Assembly (NCBI GenBank): GCA_039105265.1
Contig: JAPFFF010000003.1
Coordinates: forward strand, 496,001 to 560,000
DNA length: 64,000 nucleotides
Direction: 5' to 3'
From: Tritrichomonas musculus
Lineage: Eukaryota > Parabasalia > Tritrichomonadida > Tritrichomonadidae
In this document: positions 52,146-60,483 of the stretch, piece by piece
Layout: each line of letters begins with the position of its first letter
Numbering within the stretch: the first letter of the stretch is position 1
The notes under the pieces: generated by a model
Database searches by the model: none
What the model saw: the letters and a program-made list of their open reading frames with translations, nothing else
Told to the model about the DNA's origin: nothing
Translations under genes and position numbers: made by a program

Positions 52146-52721
52146 ATGGACTCGTATATAAAATTAAATATGCATCCAGATTATGAAATTATGGAAAATT
52201 ATCCACATAATATAAGAAGAATTAAAGACAAAAATGATTGCGTAAAATGGTTTAATAACAAAGGCTATGAAGTTGTTAAATTAGAAAAAATATATTTAAA
52301 ACATAGAATTATTGCAGAACAATTTCTACTAAATGATAATCCAGAAAAGAAAACTGAAATTAATCACATTAATCATAATCGCGCAGATAATCAAATTACA
52401 AATCTTGAATGGTGTTCTCGCTCTGAAAATATGTTTGATAGGAGTCAATATAATGGCATTAAATATAAATTTGTAGATGAATTGCCAGATGATGCAGTGT
52501 CTATTTCTCAATATGAAACTAGAACAGAGATGCATGAATTTACAGAAAATAGATATTGGTATTCGTCATCGACAAAATTATTTTATTTCAATAATAAACG
52601 AAATTATAAAATACTGAATATCAAAGAATCAAATGGATATAAACAGGTATGCTTAGTCGATACAAATAAAAAATTTATCAATGTTAGCTTAATATCGTTT
52701 AAAAGACAATACGGCATCTAA
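52146..52721 (+). CDS. HNH endonuclease-like protein, copy 2, with C-terminal domain
   Basis: This 191-residue protein has an N-terminal NUMOD4-like region, then the HNH core (about residues 55-100: HRIIAEQFLLND, EINHINHNRADNQITNLEWC). The remaining 90 residues (YKFVDELPDDAVSISQYETR, HEFTENRYWY, NYKILNI) align with the C-terminal part of copy 3 at 53.2 kb but not with the shorter copies 1 and 4. This tail may recognise the target. It is inserted between the ATPase and the Gly/Ala-rich protein gene, where B2 has no such gene. Confidence 0.78.
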   Translation: MDSYIKLNMHPDYEIMENYPHNIRRIKDKNDCVKWFNNKGYEVVKLEKIYLKHRIIAEQFLLNDNPEKKTEINHINHNRADNQITNLEWCSRSENMFDRSQYNGIKYKFVDELPDDAVSISQYETRTEMHEFTENRYWYSSSTKLFYFNNKRNYKILNIKESNGYKQVCLVDTNKKFINVSLISFKRQYGI

Positions 52722-52754
52722 GTACTATTTCGAATAATTTTTTATTTTTTAAAA

Positions 52755-53174
52755 ATGGGAATTGATCCAAATTATTCTATATGGAGAGAGATGATAAAAG
52801 GAGGAATCGGCTTAGGTGGTAAAGTCTTAATGGGAGCTGCAGATAATTTTACAGGTGGTCTTGCAAGTAAATTATTAAATACAACAACAAGTGGATTAAC
52901 TAAGCATTCTGGCCTTATTGGTAAAGTTGCGAGAGGTCTTGGTGAAAATTTCTTGAGTGAAAATGCAAGAGGTAAATTAGCAAATATAGCCGACACAGCA
53001 TTAAAGTATGTACCTGAAGGAAATGTGAAAACTGCCTTAACATCAATTAATAAATCTGCAAAGGGTGAATCAATTAAAGCACCTCTCGAAAAATCAGCAA
53101 ATACACCGAAACCAGAGAAACCATTTCAAGAACATGATTTTAGTACAAACCATCATTCAAGAACCTACATCTAA
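52755..53174 (+). CDS. Small Gly/Ala-rich protein, element B1 (PX/pVI-like candidate)
   Basis: This 139-residue homologue of the 60.5 kb gene contains a Gly/Ala-rich amphipathic central part (IGLGGKVLMGAADNFTGGLA, then a LIGKVARGLGENFLSE helix and IADTALKYVPEGNV). The C-terminus is disordered. Similar small Gly/Ala-rich amphipathic proteins occur near capsid genes in Polintons, and in adenovirus pVI, where they help membrane disruption. This comparison is by layout only. Confidence 0.6.
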   Translation: MGIDPNYSIWREMIKGGIGLGGKVLMGAADNFTGGLASKLLNTTTSGLTKHSGLIGKVARGLGENFLSENARGKLANIADTALKYVPEGNVKTALTSINKSAKGESIKAPLEKSANTPKPEKPFQEHDFSTNHHSRTYI

Positions 53175-53239
53175 TGAAAACTCAAAAAAAAAAAAAACTC
53201 AATTTATAGACTTTTTTGTTTATTTTAACTAGATGAAAA

Positions 53240-53821
53240 ATGAATGATGAAACTATTGATTTCGTACCATTAAAAGGTTTTGAAGAAGATTATGAAATAA
53301 TGAATGAATATCCTTTTATGATTAGAAACAAGAAAACAAATCATATATTGAAAGAAAGCAACACTGGGAGTGGCTATCCAAGAGTAAGCTTAAATAGAGT
53401 TTCACATAATAAACATAAATTAATTGCAAAACAATTCATACCAAATCCAAATAATTTACAAGAAATCGATCATATTAACCATGATAGGGCTGATTATCAT
53501 TTAGAAAATTTAAGGTGGATTTCTCATGTAAATAATTCAAAAAATCAAACCTCAAATAAAAATGTAGTGTATCAATATATTGATGAAATCCCAATTGAGT
53601 CAATAAAAGTTGATTTTTATGAAACAAAAAAAGAAAGGCATGAATTTGAAAACTACTATTATTGGGATGGTGTGTTTTATTATGATAATGATATAAATTA
53701 CAAAATAATTCATATTAATTTGAATTCAATTAATTGTAAAACCATATCGATAAGGGATATAAATGGGAAAAAAGTAAGCATTGTAATTAATAGGTTTTTA
53801 CTGCAACATGATTTGTTATAA
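53240..53821 (+). CDS. HNH endonuclease-like protein, copy 3, with C-terminal domain
   Basis: This 193-residue protein opens with a NUMOD4-like FVPLKGFEEDYEIMNEYPFM. The HNH core (about 55-100) reads HKLIAKQFIPNPNNLQEIDH, then INHDRADYHLENLRWI. The C-terminal part (YQYIDEIPIESIKVDFYETK, RHEFENYYYW, NYKIIHI) matches copy 2. It lies between the Gly/Ala-rich and charged protein genes of B1. It looks whole. Confidence 0.8.
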   Translation: MNDETIDFVPLKGFEEDYEIMNEYPFMIRNKKTNHILKESNTGSGYPRVSLNRVSHNKHKLIAKQFIPNPNNLQEIDHINHDRADYHLENLRWISHVNNSKNQTSNKNVVYQYIDEIPIESIKVDFYETKKERHEFENYYYWDGVFYYDNDINYKIIHINLNSINCKTISIRDINGKKVSIVINRFLLQHDLL

Positions 53822-53823
53822 GC

Positions 53824-53884
53824 GCAAATTCAAGCAAATTCGAACAAACACAAATTCAAGCAAATTCAAGCAAATTCGAACAAT
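53824..53884 (+). repeat. 10-bp tandem repeat in the leader of the charged-protein gene
   Basis: CAAATTCAAG and the variant CAAATTCGAA recur about five times between the HNH stop and the ATG at 53907. Such a repeat in a leader could alter spacing of the promoter. Confidence 0.75.
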
Positions 53885-53906
53885 TTCAGTTTTTATTTTT
53901 AATGAA

Positions 53907-54491
53907 ATGTCAAAACGAATTTCAGGTTCAAGAAGACTCGCAGTTATTCACAAGTGGCTTCGCGGAATTGATGATGAAGAATATGAAGTGTGCCCTACCA
54001 AGACAGAGGGCAAATATATCGTAAGACCTCGAAAGACAACAGACAAGTATATTGTAAAACAGCGAAAAACTCCAATAACTCGAGAATATCAAGAAAACTC
54101 AGAAAGTGAAAATAACGAAGATACTCAAGAAAACTCAGATAGTGAAGAACATGAGGAACTTGAAGAAAAGTCAAGAAAGCCATTAAGTTCGAAAGCTACA
54201 AGAAAACCTCCAAAACCTCGAAAAACTCAACAAAGCCAAGTTTATGACCCTACCGTGAATGAGGAAATACTAAAACAGCTAAAATCACTAGGTGAAGAAA
54301 TGAAGATAAATCGAGAGAAGAAAGAACAGAGACGTATGATAAAGGAGGTTGTTGATAAAAGGATGAGTAAACCAAGACAACAGTATGTTCCTGAAGAACC
54401 GCCACAGCAATATGAAGAAGAACAACAACCTCAATATATACCTATGAGACCTATTGGTAGAAGAAATCGCATATTTGAAGATATGATGTAA
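53907..54491 (+). CDS. Charged virion-type protein, element B1
   Basis: The start is set at the ATG at 53907 (194 residues), because the B2 homologue begins at the same place: MSKRISGSRRLAVIHKWLRG here, MSKHLTGSKRLAVIQRWING there. The middle is acidic and Ser/Lys-rich, then a coiled-coil helix follows (EILKQLKSLGEEMKINREKK), then a Pro/Gln-rich stretch and a basic-aromatic end RRNRIFEDMM. Conservation is highest at both ends, which suggests binding sites there. The function is unknown; its place next to the capsid gene suggests an assembly role. Confidence 0.6.
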   Translation: MSKRISGSRRLAVIHKWLRGIDDEEYEVCPTKTEGKYIVRPRKTTDKYIVKQRKTPITREYQENSESENNEDTQENSDSEEHEELEEKSRKPLSSKATRKPPKPRKTQQSQVYDPTVNEEILKQLKSLGEEMKINREKKEQRRMIKEVVDKRMSKPRQQYVPEEPPQQYEEEQQPQYIPMRPIGRRNRIFEDMM

Positions 54492-54508
54492 GTTTTTTTC
54501 CATCTAAA

Positions 54509-54811
54509 ATGCTTAATAAGGAATCCTATATGAGAACCTCTGCAGAGGTTTGTACTCAGATTGCATCTTATTTTGATGTTGTCGATAATTGCATAGCACT
54601 TAGTGATACTAATAAGTCATATTCTCTAAATCCTCAAACATCTTATTCACCATCACCACCTATTAAGAGTGGTTCATATACAACATGTATTATATCTCCT
54701 AATACTCATAATACTGCTGATATATATAATGGATTTATTCGAGCAGATATGAAAGTGACAGTAAAAATAGATCAACCAATAGCTAGTGATTTAGAAAATG
54801 TCAATGGTTAG
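54509..54811 (+). pseudogene. Major capsid protein, 5' part (fossil, broken)
   Basis: The frame covers about 100 residues that match the start of the B2 capsid protein closely, including AEVCxQIASYFDVVD and NPQTSYSPSPPI. It ends in the segment that also holds the hairpin next to the Rep gene. It is treated as a fossil; the element's right end lies here. Confidence 0.75.
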
Positions 54812-54857
54812 TAGTATACGTTAGGCTGTGCGCCCTTAACGGTCGCCCAGACCTAAC
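54812..54857. other. Hairpin with TAGTATAC upstream of the Rep gene
   Basis: GTTAGGCTG (54820-54828) pairs with CAGACCTAAC (54848-54857), with one bulged base and a 19-base loop. TAGTATAC (54812-54819) lies directly to the left and resembles the TAGTATTAC-type nonanucleotide at CRESS-virus origins, but it is not in the loop. TTAACGGTCGCCCAG (54836-54850) matches a promoter word at 25746-25760 with one mismatch. The region is GC-richer than its flanks. Confidence 0.5.
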
Positions 54858-54949
54858 TGCGCCGATGATTTCACCAAGGCCATTTATAAATTTTTTTTCT
54901 CTATTTTTATTTTTATTTTTATATTTTTTTCTTTATATCAAAAAAACAA

Positions 54950-55249
54950 ATGTGGGGAAAAAGAAGGAACTATATGATCACATTCTGGACACATGAATAC
55001 CCTAAAGAACTGCCAGATAACTCCACTTATCTATGTACATGTGAGGATACTTGTGAGAATGGCAGATATCATGGTCATGCATTCATTTATTTCAAAAATC
55101 CTGAAGATATGAAGTGTGTTAAGAGCTTATTTGGTCATAATGCTCATTTAGAAGTGCCTCGTAGAAACAGCTGGTGTATTCGATATATACTGAATAACAA
55201 TACGAGAAAACATGACTTCCAAGAATTTGGTGAACGGCCATTAGATTAA
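54950..55249 (+). CDS. HUH endonuclease (CRESS-type Rep) domain protein
   Basis: This 99-residue frame has the order of motifs of a rolling-circle Rep nuclease: motif I-like YMITFWTHEYP (residue 7 on), motif II HUH with RYHGHAFIYF (about residue 42) and motif III-like CIRYILNN with the Tyr (about 80). It ends in KHDFQEFGERP, the family's usual domain end. The helicase domain of full Reps is not present in the frame. The protein is not a Maverick component. It is a fossil of a CRESS-like virus or plasmid, or a domesticated copy. Confidence 0.72.
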   Translation: MWGKRRNYMITFWTHEYPKELPDNSTYLCTCEDTCENGRYHGHAFIYFKNPEDMKCVKSLFGHNAHLEVPRRNSWCIRYILNNNTRKHDFQEFGERPLD

Positions 55250-55266
55250 TTTTTTGTATTTGAAAA

Positions 55267-55578
55267 ATGAGCTTTGTTCCATTAAAAGGCTTTATAAATG
55301 ACTATGAGATTTTAAATAAATACCCTTTCACAATAAGAAATAAGAAGACACGTAAACCATTGAAAGATTCAAAACATAACGAAGGTTATTTGACGGTTAA
55401 TTTGAATGGTGTAAATTATTTAAAACACGTTATTATTGCCAAACAATTTTTGCCTAACGATGATCCTGCTCACAAAAAAGAAGTCGATCATAAAAACCGC
55501 AATCGTAAAGATAACCGTCTATGTAATTTACGATGGGTAACGCATTCTGAAAACAATTATAATCGTAAAATGCCGTAA
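55267..55578 (+). CDS. HNH homing endonuclease-like protein, copy 4
   Basis: This 103-residue protein is the closest relative of copy 1 at 47.7 kb. The NUMOD4-like opening is FVPLKGFINDYEILNKYPF. The HNH core (about 50-100) contains VIIAKQFLPNDD, EVDHKNRNRKDNRLCNLRWV and SENNYNRKMP. It lies 17 bases after the Rep gene and 16 bases before the B2 protease gene, at a junction between elements. It looks whole. Confidence 0.82.
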   Translation: MSFVPLKGFINDYEILNKYPFTIRNKKTRKPLKDSKHNEGYLTVNLNGVNYLKHVIIAKQFLPNDDPAHKKEVDHKNRNRKDNRLCNLRWVTHSENNYNRKMP

Positions 55579-55594
55579 TTTATTTTTATTCAAA

Positions 55595-57058
55595 ATGTCA
55601 GATATAATAATTATTCAAGGTCAAATTCGTTTTAATCCACCTATAACAAATCAAAAAGTTGCAGATTTGAAAAGAGAACACAATTTTAAATATATAGATA
55701 TCACAAATAATTATGTGACATGTTTAGTGCCCTATAATTGGATACCAGCAAAGGGGTTTAGGGATGAATTAGAAATATTTGCGAATAATATGAAGGGCAA
55801 ATTATTTAGAGAACGTTTTAGTGGTGAAATTTTGGCCTATAAAGGATCGCCTAATGCTAAATCTGCTTGGCGTTATTTCATTAAATATGGGAAGGTGCAA
55901 AGTGACAATAATGCTGCCTTTAAGTTCATAAAATATTATAAGCCAAAACCAAAAAGACATGCAAAATGGGTGAAGCCAGAGCATGATGATGCATTACCGC
56001 CACCTCAAGAAGAGCCATCACAAAATAAAACAATCTTTCAGAAAAAGTCATCGTCTTCGGCCAAACCTATACTTAAAAAGTTGGCATCTTCATCGTCTTC
56101 TTCTCAAACATCTACATTATCATCAAGCGGTACATCAAGAGCGCCATCTCCTCCCCCACCCCCACAAACATCCCCTCAATCATCAAAACAAACATCAAGG
56201 CACACATCAAGACCACCAACACCTCCAATGGATCTAGACCAATTTATTGATTATAATGCAATCACTGATAATAATTCACAATTAGAATCAAAAGAAGTAT
56301 ATCCATATCTAAAACTATTAGTAGAAAAAGGAAAAAAGGTGAAAAGAATAGGACATGTAGCCTTATTGCCTCCTGATTGGTTTTATTATCTATATGAGAA
56401 TCCGAAACAAGAAGCAGTGGACTCTCTCTTTGAGTATCTTAGTAAAGCTCCACAGTTTAATAAGAAACCAATTGATTATTATGATTGCATTGTAATTCCT
56501 GCTGAACTAGAGGAACATTGGATATTAATAGTAATCGATAATGGCAATAAAGATATCGGTGTATATGATTCAAACATGAAAGCATACCCAGATATCGGTA
56601 AAATAATAAATAAATTCTTGAAATCACAAGGCATTAATCAGAAATATCCAATGAGATATAATCGTGTTCCTAAACAAAATAATGATATTGATTGTGCTAT
56701 ATTAATGATGCAAAATGCAAGGATATTATTGCATGATGGTAAATGGCCTTATCCAATAGATGACGTACCTAATATTAGACAAAGAATTGCACGTGAATTA
56801 AAGAGCAAATCATTAGAAACAGCTGCCCTCCCACCTACACCACCCAGTTTTCAAAAACATTCTAACAACACAGAAAAACCGACTCTCCCCAAAAAAAAAA
56901 TGAGTCAAGCTGAGAAGGAAAGAATCGAACAAGAGACTTATAATTATTTTATTAAAAAAGGTGCATATCATTTAGCTAAATCATATAAATACCCTTATTG
57001 GAATGTTCATGAAGATGTAGAATCTGGTGTACCAAAAGATAAATCAAAAAGAATGTAA
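55595..57058 (+). CDS. Ulp1/adenovirus-type (C48/C5-like) cysteine protease, element B2
   Basis: This 487-residue protein has an N-terminal domain (1-130) shared with the 48.3 kb gene, a Ser/Pro-rich linker (about 140-205) and a catalytic domain (about 215-400). Visible catalytic residues are His in EEHWILIVID (about 307), Asp in GVYDSNMK (about 326), and Gln and Cys in VPKQNNDIDCAIL (about 363 and 369). Such proteases mature capsid proteins in adenoviruses and Polintons. A basic tail with a coiled segment (MSQAEKERIEQETYNYFIKK) ends the protein. The gene looks whole. Confidence 0.88.
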   Translation: MSDIIIIQGQIRFNPPITNQKVADLKREHNFKYIDITNNYVTCLVPYNWIPAKGFRDELEIFANNMKGKLFRERFSGEILAYKGSPNAKSAWRYFIKYGKVQSDNNAAFKFIKYYKPKPKRHAKWVKPEHDDALPPPQEEPSQNKTIFQKKSSSSAKPILKKLASSSSSSQTSTLSSSGTSRAPSPPPPPQTSPQSSKQTSRHTSRPPTPPMDLDQFIDYNAITDNNSQLESKEVYPYLKLLVEKGKKVKRIGHVALLPPDWFYYLYENPKQEAVDSLFEYLSKAPQFNKKPIDYYDCIVIPAELEEHWILIVIDNGNKDIGVYDSNMKAYPDIGKIINKFLKSQGINQKYPMRYNRVPKQNNDIDCAILMMQNARILLHDGKWPYPIDDVPNIRQRIARELKSKSLETAALPPTPPSFQKHSNNTEKPTLPKKKMSQAEKERIEQETYNYFIKKGAYHLAKSYKYPYWNVHEDVESGVPKDKSKRM

Positions 57059-57083
57059 ATTAAAAATTTTTCAATAAATAAAA

Positions 57084-57452
57084 ATGCCAGAATTAATTTT
57101 GCCAATTGAATGTTCACTTTATTTTAATAAAACATTGAAAAAGACAGAAATATCTGAATTATCAGAAATTTGTAAATCAAAGTTTAAATTATCAAACAAA
57201 AAAATAATCTTTACTGATTGGGCAAAGAAATTTGATTGGGATGATTATGAGGACGTTAAAGAAATATTGAATTTAGTGGCCAAATATTGTTCAGTACATA
57301 AAATCACACTTTTTGGATCGATAATTGGTTATATAGGTGAAAGGAATGAAAATATGGTCAAATCAAAAGCCTATCAGATTCAATTGAAAAAGGGAGATAT
57401 AATTCCAAAGGAAATAATTCTTCATGCTAGTAAACCAAGAAAGAATAAGTAA
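57084..57452 (+). CDS. Small B-family protein, element B2
   Basis: This 122-residue protein begins with MPELILPIECSLYFNKTLKK, like the remnant at 47.24 kb in B1. It seems alpha/beta, with a middle DWAKKFDWDDYEDVKEI helix and an end IIPKEIILHASKPRKNK. No domain is recognised. It lies between the protease and penton-like genes, with 25- and 20-base spacers. A virion or protease-cofactor role is possible. Confidence 0.55.
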   Translation: MPELILPIECSLYFNKTLKKTEISELSEICKSKFKLSNKKIIFTDWAKKFDWDDYEDVKEILNLVAKYCSVHKITLFGSIIGYIGERNENMVKSKAYQIQLKKGDIIPKEIILHASKPRKNK

Positions 57453-57472
57453 GATATTTATTTTTAGTCAAA

Positions 57473-58438
57473 ATGGAGTTACCGCCAAGAGTTAAAACAC
57501 AACACCCTAATCGTGAAAATATTGTACATGATGCTAACGTTCCTGTCCCAATTGAGACTGCTTTTTTCTTAGAGGACTCACAAAGAGATCCAAGCAAATT
57601 TAATCGTTTTTATTTCAATTTTCCTGGTGATTGGTCAACGTCAAACAAAGGCGAAACAATTGTGGGTGTAAGGTCAATGTGGCTCGTTTCAAAAAGACGA
57701 AAACTTGAATTCACCATCTCAATTGCTAAATATTTAAAGGTTTCATTTGATAAAATACCTGGATTCAGTATACACGATAGAATTGAATCTATGACTTCAT
57801 CTCTTTATCAGGATGATTTAAAAATCAAAGAAATAAAAGTAATTGACTGGCTCTCAACAGAAAGAGATTTCAGAGGATTTTTTGAAGCAGTCCACAATGC
57901 TTTGAAATCATATATCTCAATATGGTGGAATAGCATCACTAACGCATTTGAACAATCTGATATTGATGTTTTGAATAGAGACATACAAACTGATGGTTAT
58001 TATGACGAAAAAGGTTTTCATGAAAAAATATATTCTGAACGAAACAATAATTCTTTAGATAAATACGGTTGTGCTTTCAAAATAACTGAAATGAATAAAG
58101 ATTTTGAGGAAGTATTCAATATTGGTGACGGACCTACTCAAAATAGAAAAGGAAAATATAATTTGTATGAAAATGAATTAATTTTTGATAATATTTGGGA
58201 TCGTCATTCATGTAAAGTTTATTCTTCACTTGGCGAACAATCATTACATAATTATATCGGTAATTCACAAATTTATTATAATCCTATCAAATATTTTAAA
58301 TTGAATTCTTCTGATCAACGGTTTTGGATTGAATTATATTCTGCCAGACAATACAATGCCCCCGTTAAATTACCCAATGGAGAAACTTTTGTCATGGAAA
58401 TGCAGTTCTTGCCTTATAATAAGATGTTATACGTTTAA
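57473..58438 (+). CDS. Minor capsid (penton-like) protein, element B2
   Basis: This 321-residue protein is homologous along its length to the 49.1 kb protein of B1. It shares the MELPPRVKTQHPNRENIVHD start, FYFNFPGDWSTSNKGETIVG, DIQTDGYYDEKGFHEKIY, DRHSCKVYSSLGEQSLHNY and the MEMQFLPYNKM end. Conserved Tyr/Phe-rich beta strands and the position next to the integrase and ATPase fit the penton (single jelly-roll) protein of Mavericks. The fold is inferred from gene order. Confidence 0.62.
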   Translation: MELPPRVKTQHPNRENIVHDANVPVPIETAFFLEDSQRDPSKFNRFYFNFPGDWSTSNKGETIVGVRSMWLVSKRRKLEFTISIAKYLKVSFDKIPGFSIHDRIESMTSSLYQDDLKIKEIKVIDWLSTERDFRGFFEAVHNALKSYISIWWNSITNAFEQSDIDVLNRDIQTDGYYDEKGFHEKIYSERNNNSLDKYGCAFKITEMNKDFEEVFNIGDGPTQNRKGKYNLYENELIFDNIWDRHSCKVYSSLGEQSLHNYIGNSQIYYNPIKYFKLNSSDQRFWIELYSARQYNAPVKLPNGETFVMEMQFLPYNKMLYV

Positions 58439-58449
58439 TTTATAAAAAA

Positions 58450-59592
58450 ATGACATCACTTGCAGAATTATACAAGGAATATCCATACCGTGGTCCAGCT
58501 TTTGAAAAACATGCACTTGAAAAAGGTTATTCGAAAAAAGAGATAAGGAAATTTCAATCAGAATCCGTTGTTCATGATCAAAAAGTGCCAACTCCTAAAT
58601 ATATACCTATCGTATCGTCTCATTCCGGAGGTTTTCAGATGGATACGTTTATAAACGATAAAGGAGCTAACGGTTTGAATTATTTGATGCTTATCAATAT
58701 AAATACCCGTAAAGCTTATGCATATCCGATGAGAGGGAAAGGGGCGTTACAGGTCAAATCAGCATTGAATAAATTCATCAAGGAAGAACCAAATTGCCAT
58801 TCAATCGCTTCAGATCAAGATGCTGCTTATTTATCAGACGAAGTGACATCTTGGATGAAAAGTCATAAAATTATATATACGACTACAACGGATGATAATC
58901 ACAATAATTTAGGAATAATAAACCGTTTTATGAGAACGATAAGAGATTTAGCGGTTAACAAAAATTTGTTAGATGCCGATATATGGAAAGATATATCAAA
59001 AGAAGGTGAATTAACACACAAGCCTACAAGAAATATTTCACCAAAAGAAATGCAGTCATTAATGTCAGCATATAATGAATCATATCATACTAAAATAAAA
59101 ACAGCCCCCAATAAAATGACAGCCAAAGACGAACAGAAATATATTTTGAAAAATAAAACGCAAACAAACCCTTATGATTTCAAAGAAGGTGATAAAGTAC
59201 GTATCGTAGAAGAAAAAACGATTAAAAATAAAAAACGAAGAATGGTTAGCAATCAAGCATATACAGTTGATTCAAAATCTGGTAATTTATTCAAAATTGC
59301 CGCTAACGATAGATCTGTGAACGATTATCCTGGATACAAAATAGTTAAGGCGAAAGGATTTGTTCCTATGGCCAAAACATTGAAAAACGGCAAAAGAGGG
59401 AACATAGAGGAGATTTTAGGGTATAATAATGCAAATGACCAATACAAGGTCAAATGGGATGATGGAAGTCAAGGGTATACATATGCCAAAAGTATGAGAG
59501 AAGGAAATCCAACAATATTATCACGGTTAGAACGAATGTATTGGGTGAAAACAGGTGAAAACATACCAGTTAAAATCAGAAAATACATTTAA
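58450..59592 (+). CDS. rve integrase with chromodomain-like tail, element B2
   Basis: This 380-residue integrase has its catalytic core at about residues 65-220, with GGFQMDTFIND (about 70), ASDQDAAYLS (about 128) and LGIINRFMRTIRD (about 160). A stretch of about 25 residues before the last core helix, not present in B1, is visible (KDISKEGELTHKPTRNI). Next come an SH3-like basic domain (KEGDKVRIVEEKTIKNKKRR) and a chromodomain-like end (ANDQYKVKWDDGSQGYTYAK, about 320-345). The gene looks whole and sits 11 bases after the penton-like gene. Confidence 0.87.
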   Translation: MTSLAELYKEYPYRGPAFEKHALEKGYSKKEIRKFQSESVVHDQKVPTPKYIPIVSSHSGGFQMDTFINDKGANGLNYLMLININTRKAYAYPMRGKGALQVKSALNKFIKEEPNCHSIASDQDAAYLSDEVTSWMKSHKIIYTTTTDDNHNNLGIINRFMRTIRDLAVNKNLLDADIWKDISKEGELTHKPTRNISPKEMQSLMSAYNESYHTKIKTAPNKMTAKDEQKYILKNKTQTNPYDFKEGDKVRIVEEKTIKNKKRRMVSNQAYTVDSKSGNLFKIAANDRSVNDYPGYKIVKAKGFVPMAKTLKNGKRGNIEEILGYNNANDQYKVKWDDGSQGYTYAKSMREGNPTILSRLERMYWVKTGENIPVKIRKYI

Positions 59593-59606
59593 TTATTCTT
59601 AATCAA

Positions 59607-60464
59607 ATGAAAGGAAATATTATTCAAAAAGTTGAAGAATTAATCAATGAGACACTCAGAAAAAGTATGAGAGAAATTGAGGGCGCTTTGATCAAACCAT
59701 TATCAGAAAATTATCCGTTTTCATCAAATGGGATATACTTTTTGATTGGACGTCCTGGTGCTGGCAAAAGTTATTGGATTTGGCGCCATATTATGATTAC
59801 TGAAAGATTATTTAAACATCCATATTATCATAAAATTTATTTCTGCTCAACGTCTGGTAAAATGGATAAAACCGCCGAAGTTTTGAATAAAAAGATTCTA
59901 ACAAAAATAATTTATGTCTCAGAAAAACAATTAATGAGCGTTCTTCAGAAACATTTGAAAAGGAAAATAAAATATTATGCACTTGTCAAACATATCCTCT
60001 CAAAAATGAAAGAAACGTCTGATGAGATGAGGCGTTTAATTGAAAAGCATCATTTAACTGACCTTCAAGATAAAATCATTTATATTGCCAGTAAGCTTTG
60101 TAAATATGGAACCGCCTCTTATCCATTCAATACTCTGATTATTCTTGATGATTGTGCTGGTTCAGATTTATTGAAAAACGGTAATTCAGAATTTATTAAA
60201 TTATTGACAAAGACAAGACATTATAACATAACGTGCATAATGGCATTTCAAACGATAAGATTTGTGCACATAAATGCTAAACGTATGGCAACCGATATTA
60301 TCTGTTATAGCGGTTATTCAGAAGAAGATTTCACCTCTTTATTGCAGCAAACAAATAACAACTTAAATACAAAGGCAACTGTGCAAGAATACTTGCAACA
60401 TAGAGAACCGCATGACAAATTTATCATGAACATAACTGCAAACAAATACTATTTTGAATCTTAA
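59607..60464 (+). CDS. FtsK/A32-like genome-packaging ATPase, element B2
   Basis: This 285-residue ATPase has Walker A LIGRPGAGKSYW (about residue 50) and Walker B TLIILDDCAGSDLL (about 178), with a motif III-like TKTRHYNITCIMAFQT (about 208). It is closely similar to the B1 ATPase. The role is genome translocation into capsids. The gene looks whole, with a 14-base spacer after the integrase. Confidence 0.92.
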   Translation: MKGNIIQKVEELINETLRKSMREIEGALIKPLSENYPFSSNGIYFLIGRPGAGKSYWIWRHIMITERLFKHPYYHKIYFCSTSGKMDKTAEVLNKKILTKIIYVSEKQLMSVLQKHLKRKIKYYALVKHILSKMKETSDEMRRLIEKHHLTDLQDKIIYIASKLCKYGTASYPFNTLIILDDCAGSDLLKNGNSEFIKLLTKTRHYNITCIMAFQTIRFVHINAKRMATDIICYSGYSEEDFTSLLQQTNNNLNTKATVQEYLQHREPHDKFIMNITANKYYFES

Positions 60465-60483
60465 ACGTTTTATTGAATTTTAA

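Larger units (their letters stand above)
47240..54811 (+). mobile_element. Maverick/Polinton-type element B1 (fossil, broken)
   Basis: This block carries the morphogenesis genes of a Maverick: a protein with the B2 protease's N-terminal domain, penton-like protein, rve integrase, packaging ATPase, small Gly/Ala-rich protein, charged protein and the 5' part of a capsid gene, all on the plus strand. No polymerase gene is visible. It has a few breaks, and its right side is replaced by a Rep-bearing segment near 54.81 kb. Three HNH genes lie inside it. It is older than or as old as B2, from which it differs clearly in sequence. End repeats are not seen. Confidence 0.8.
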
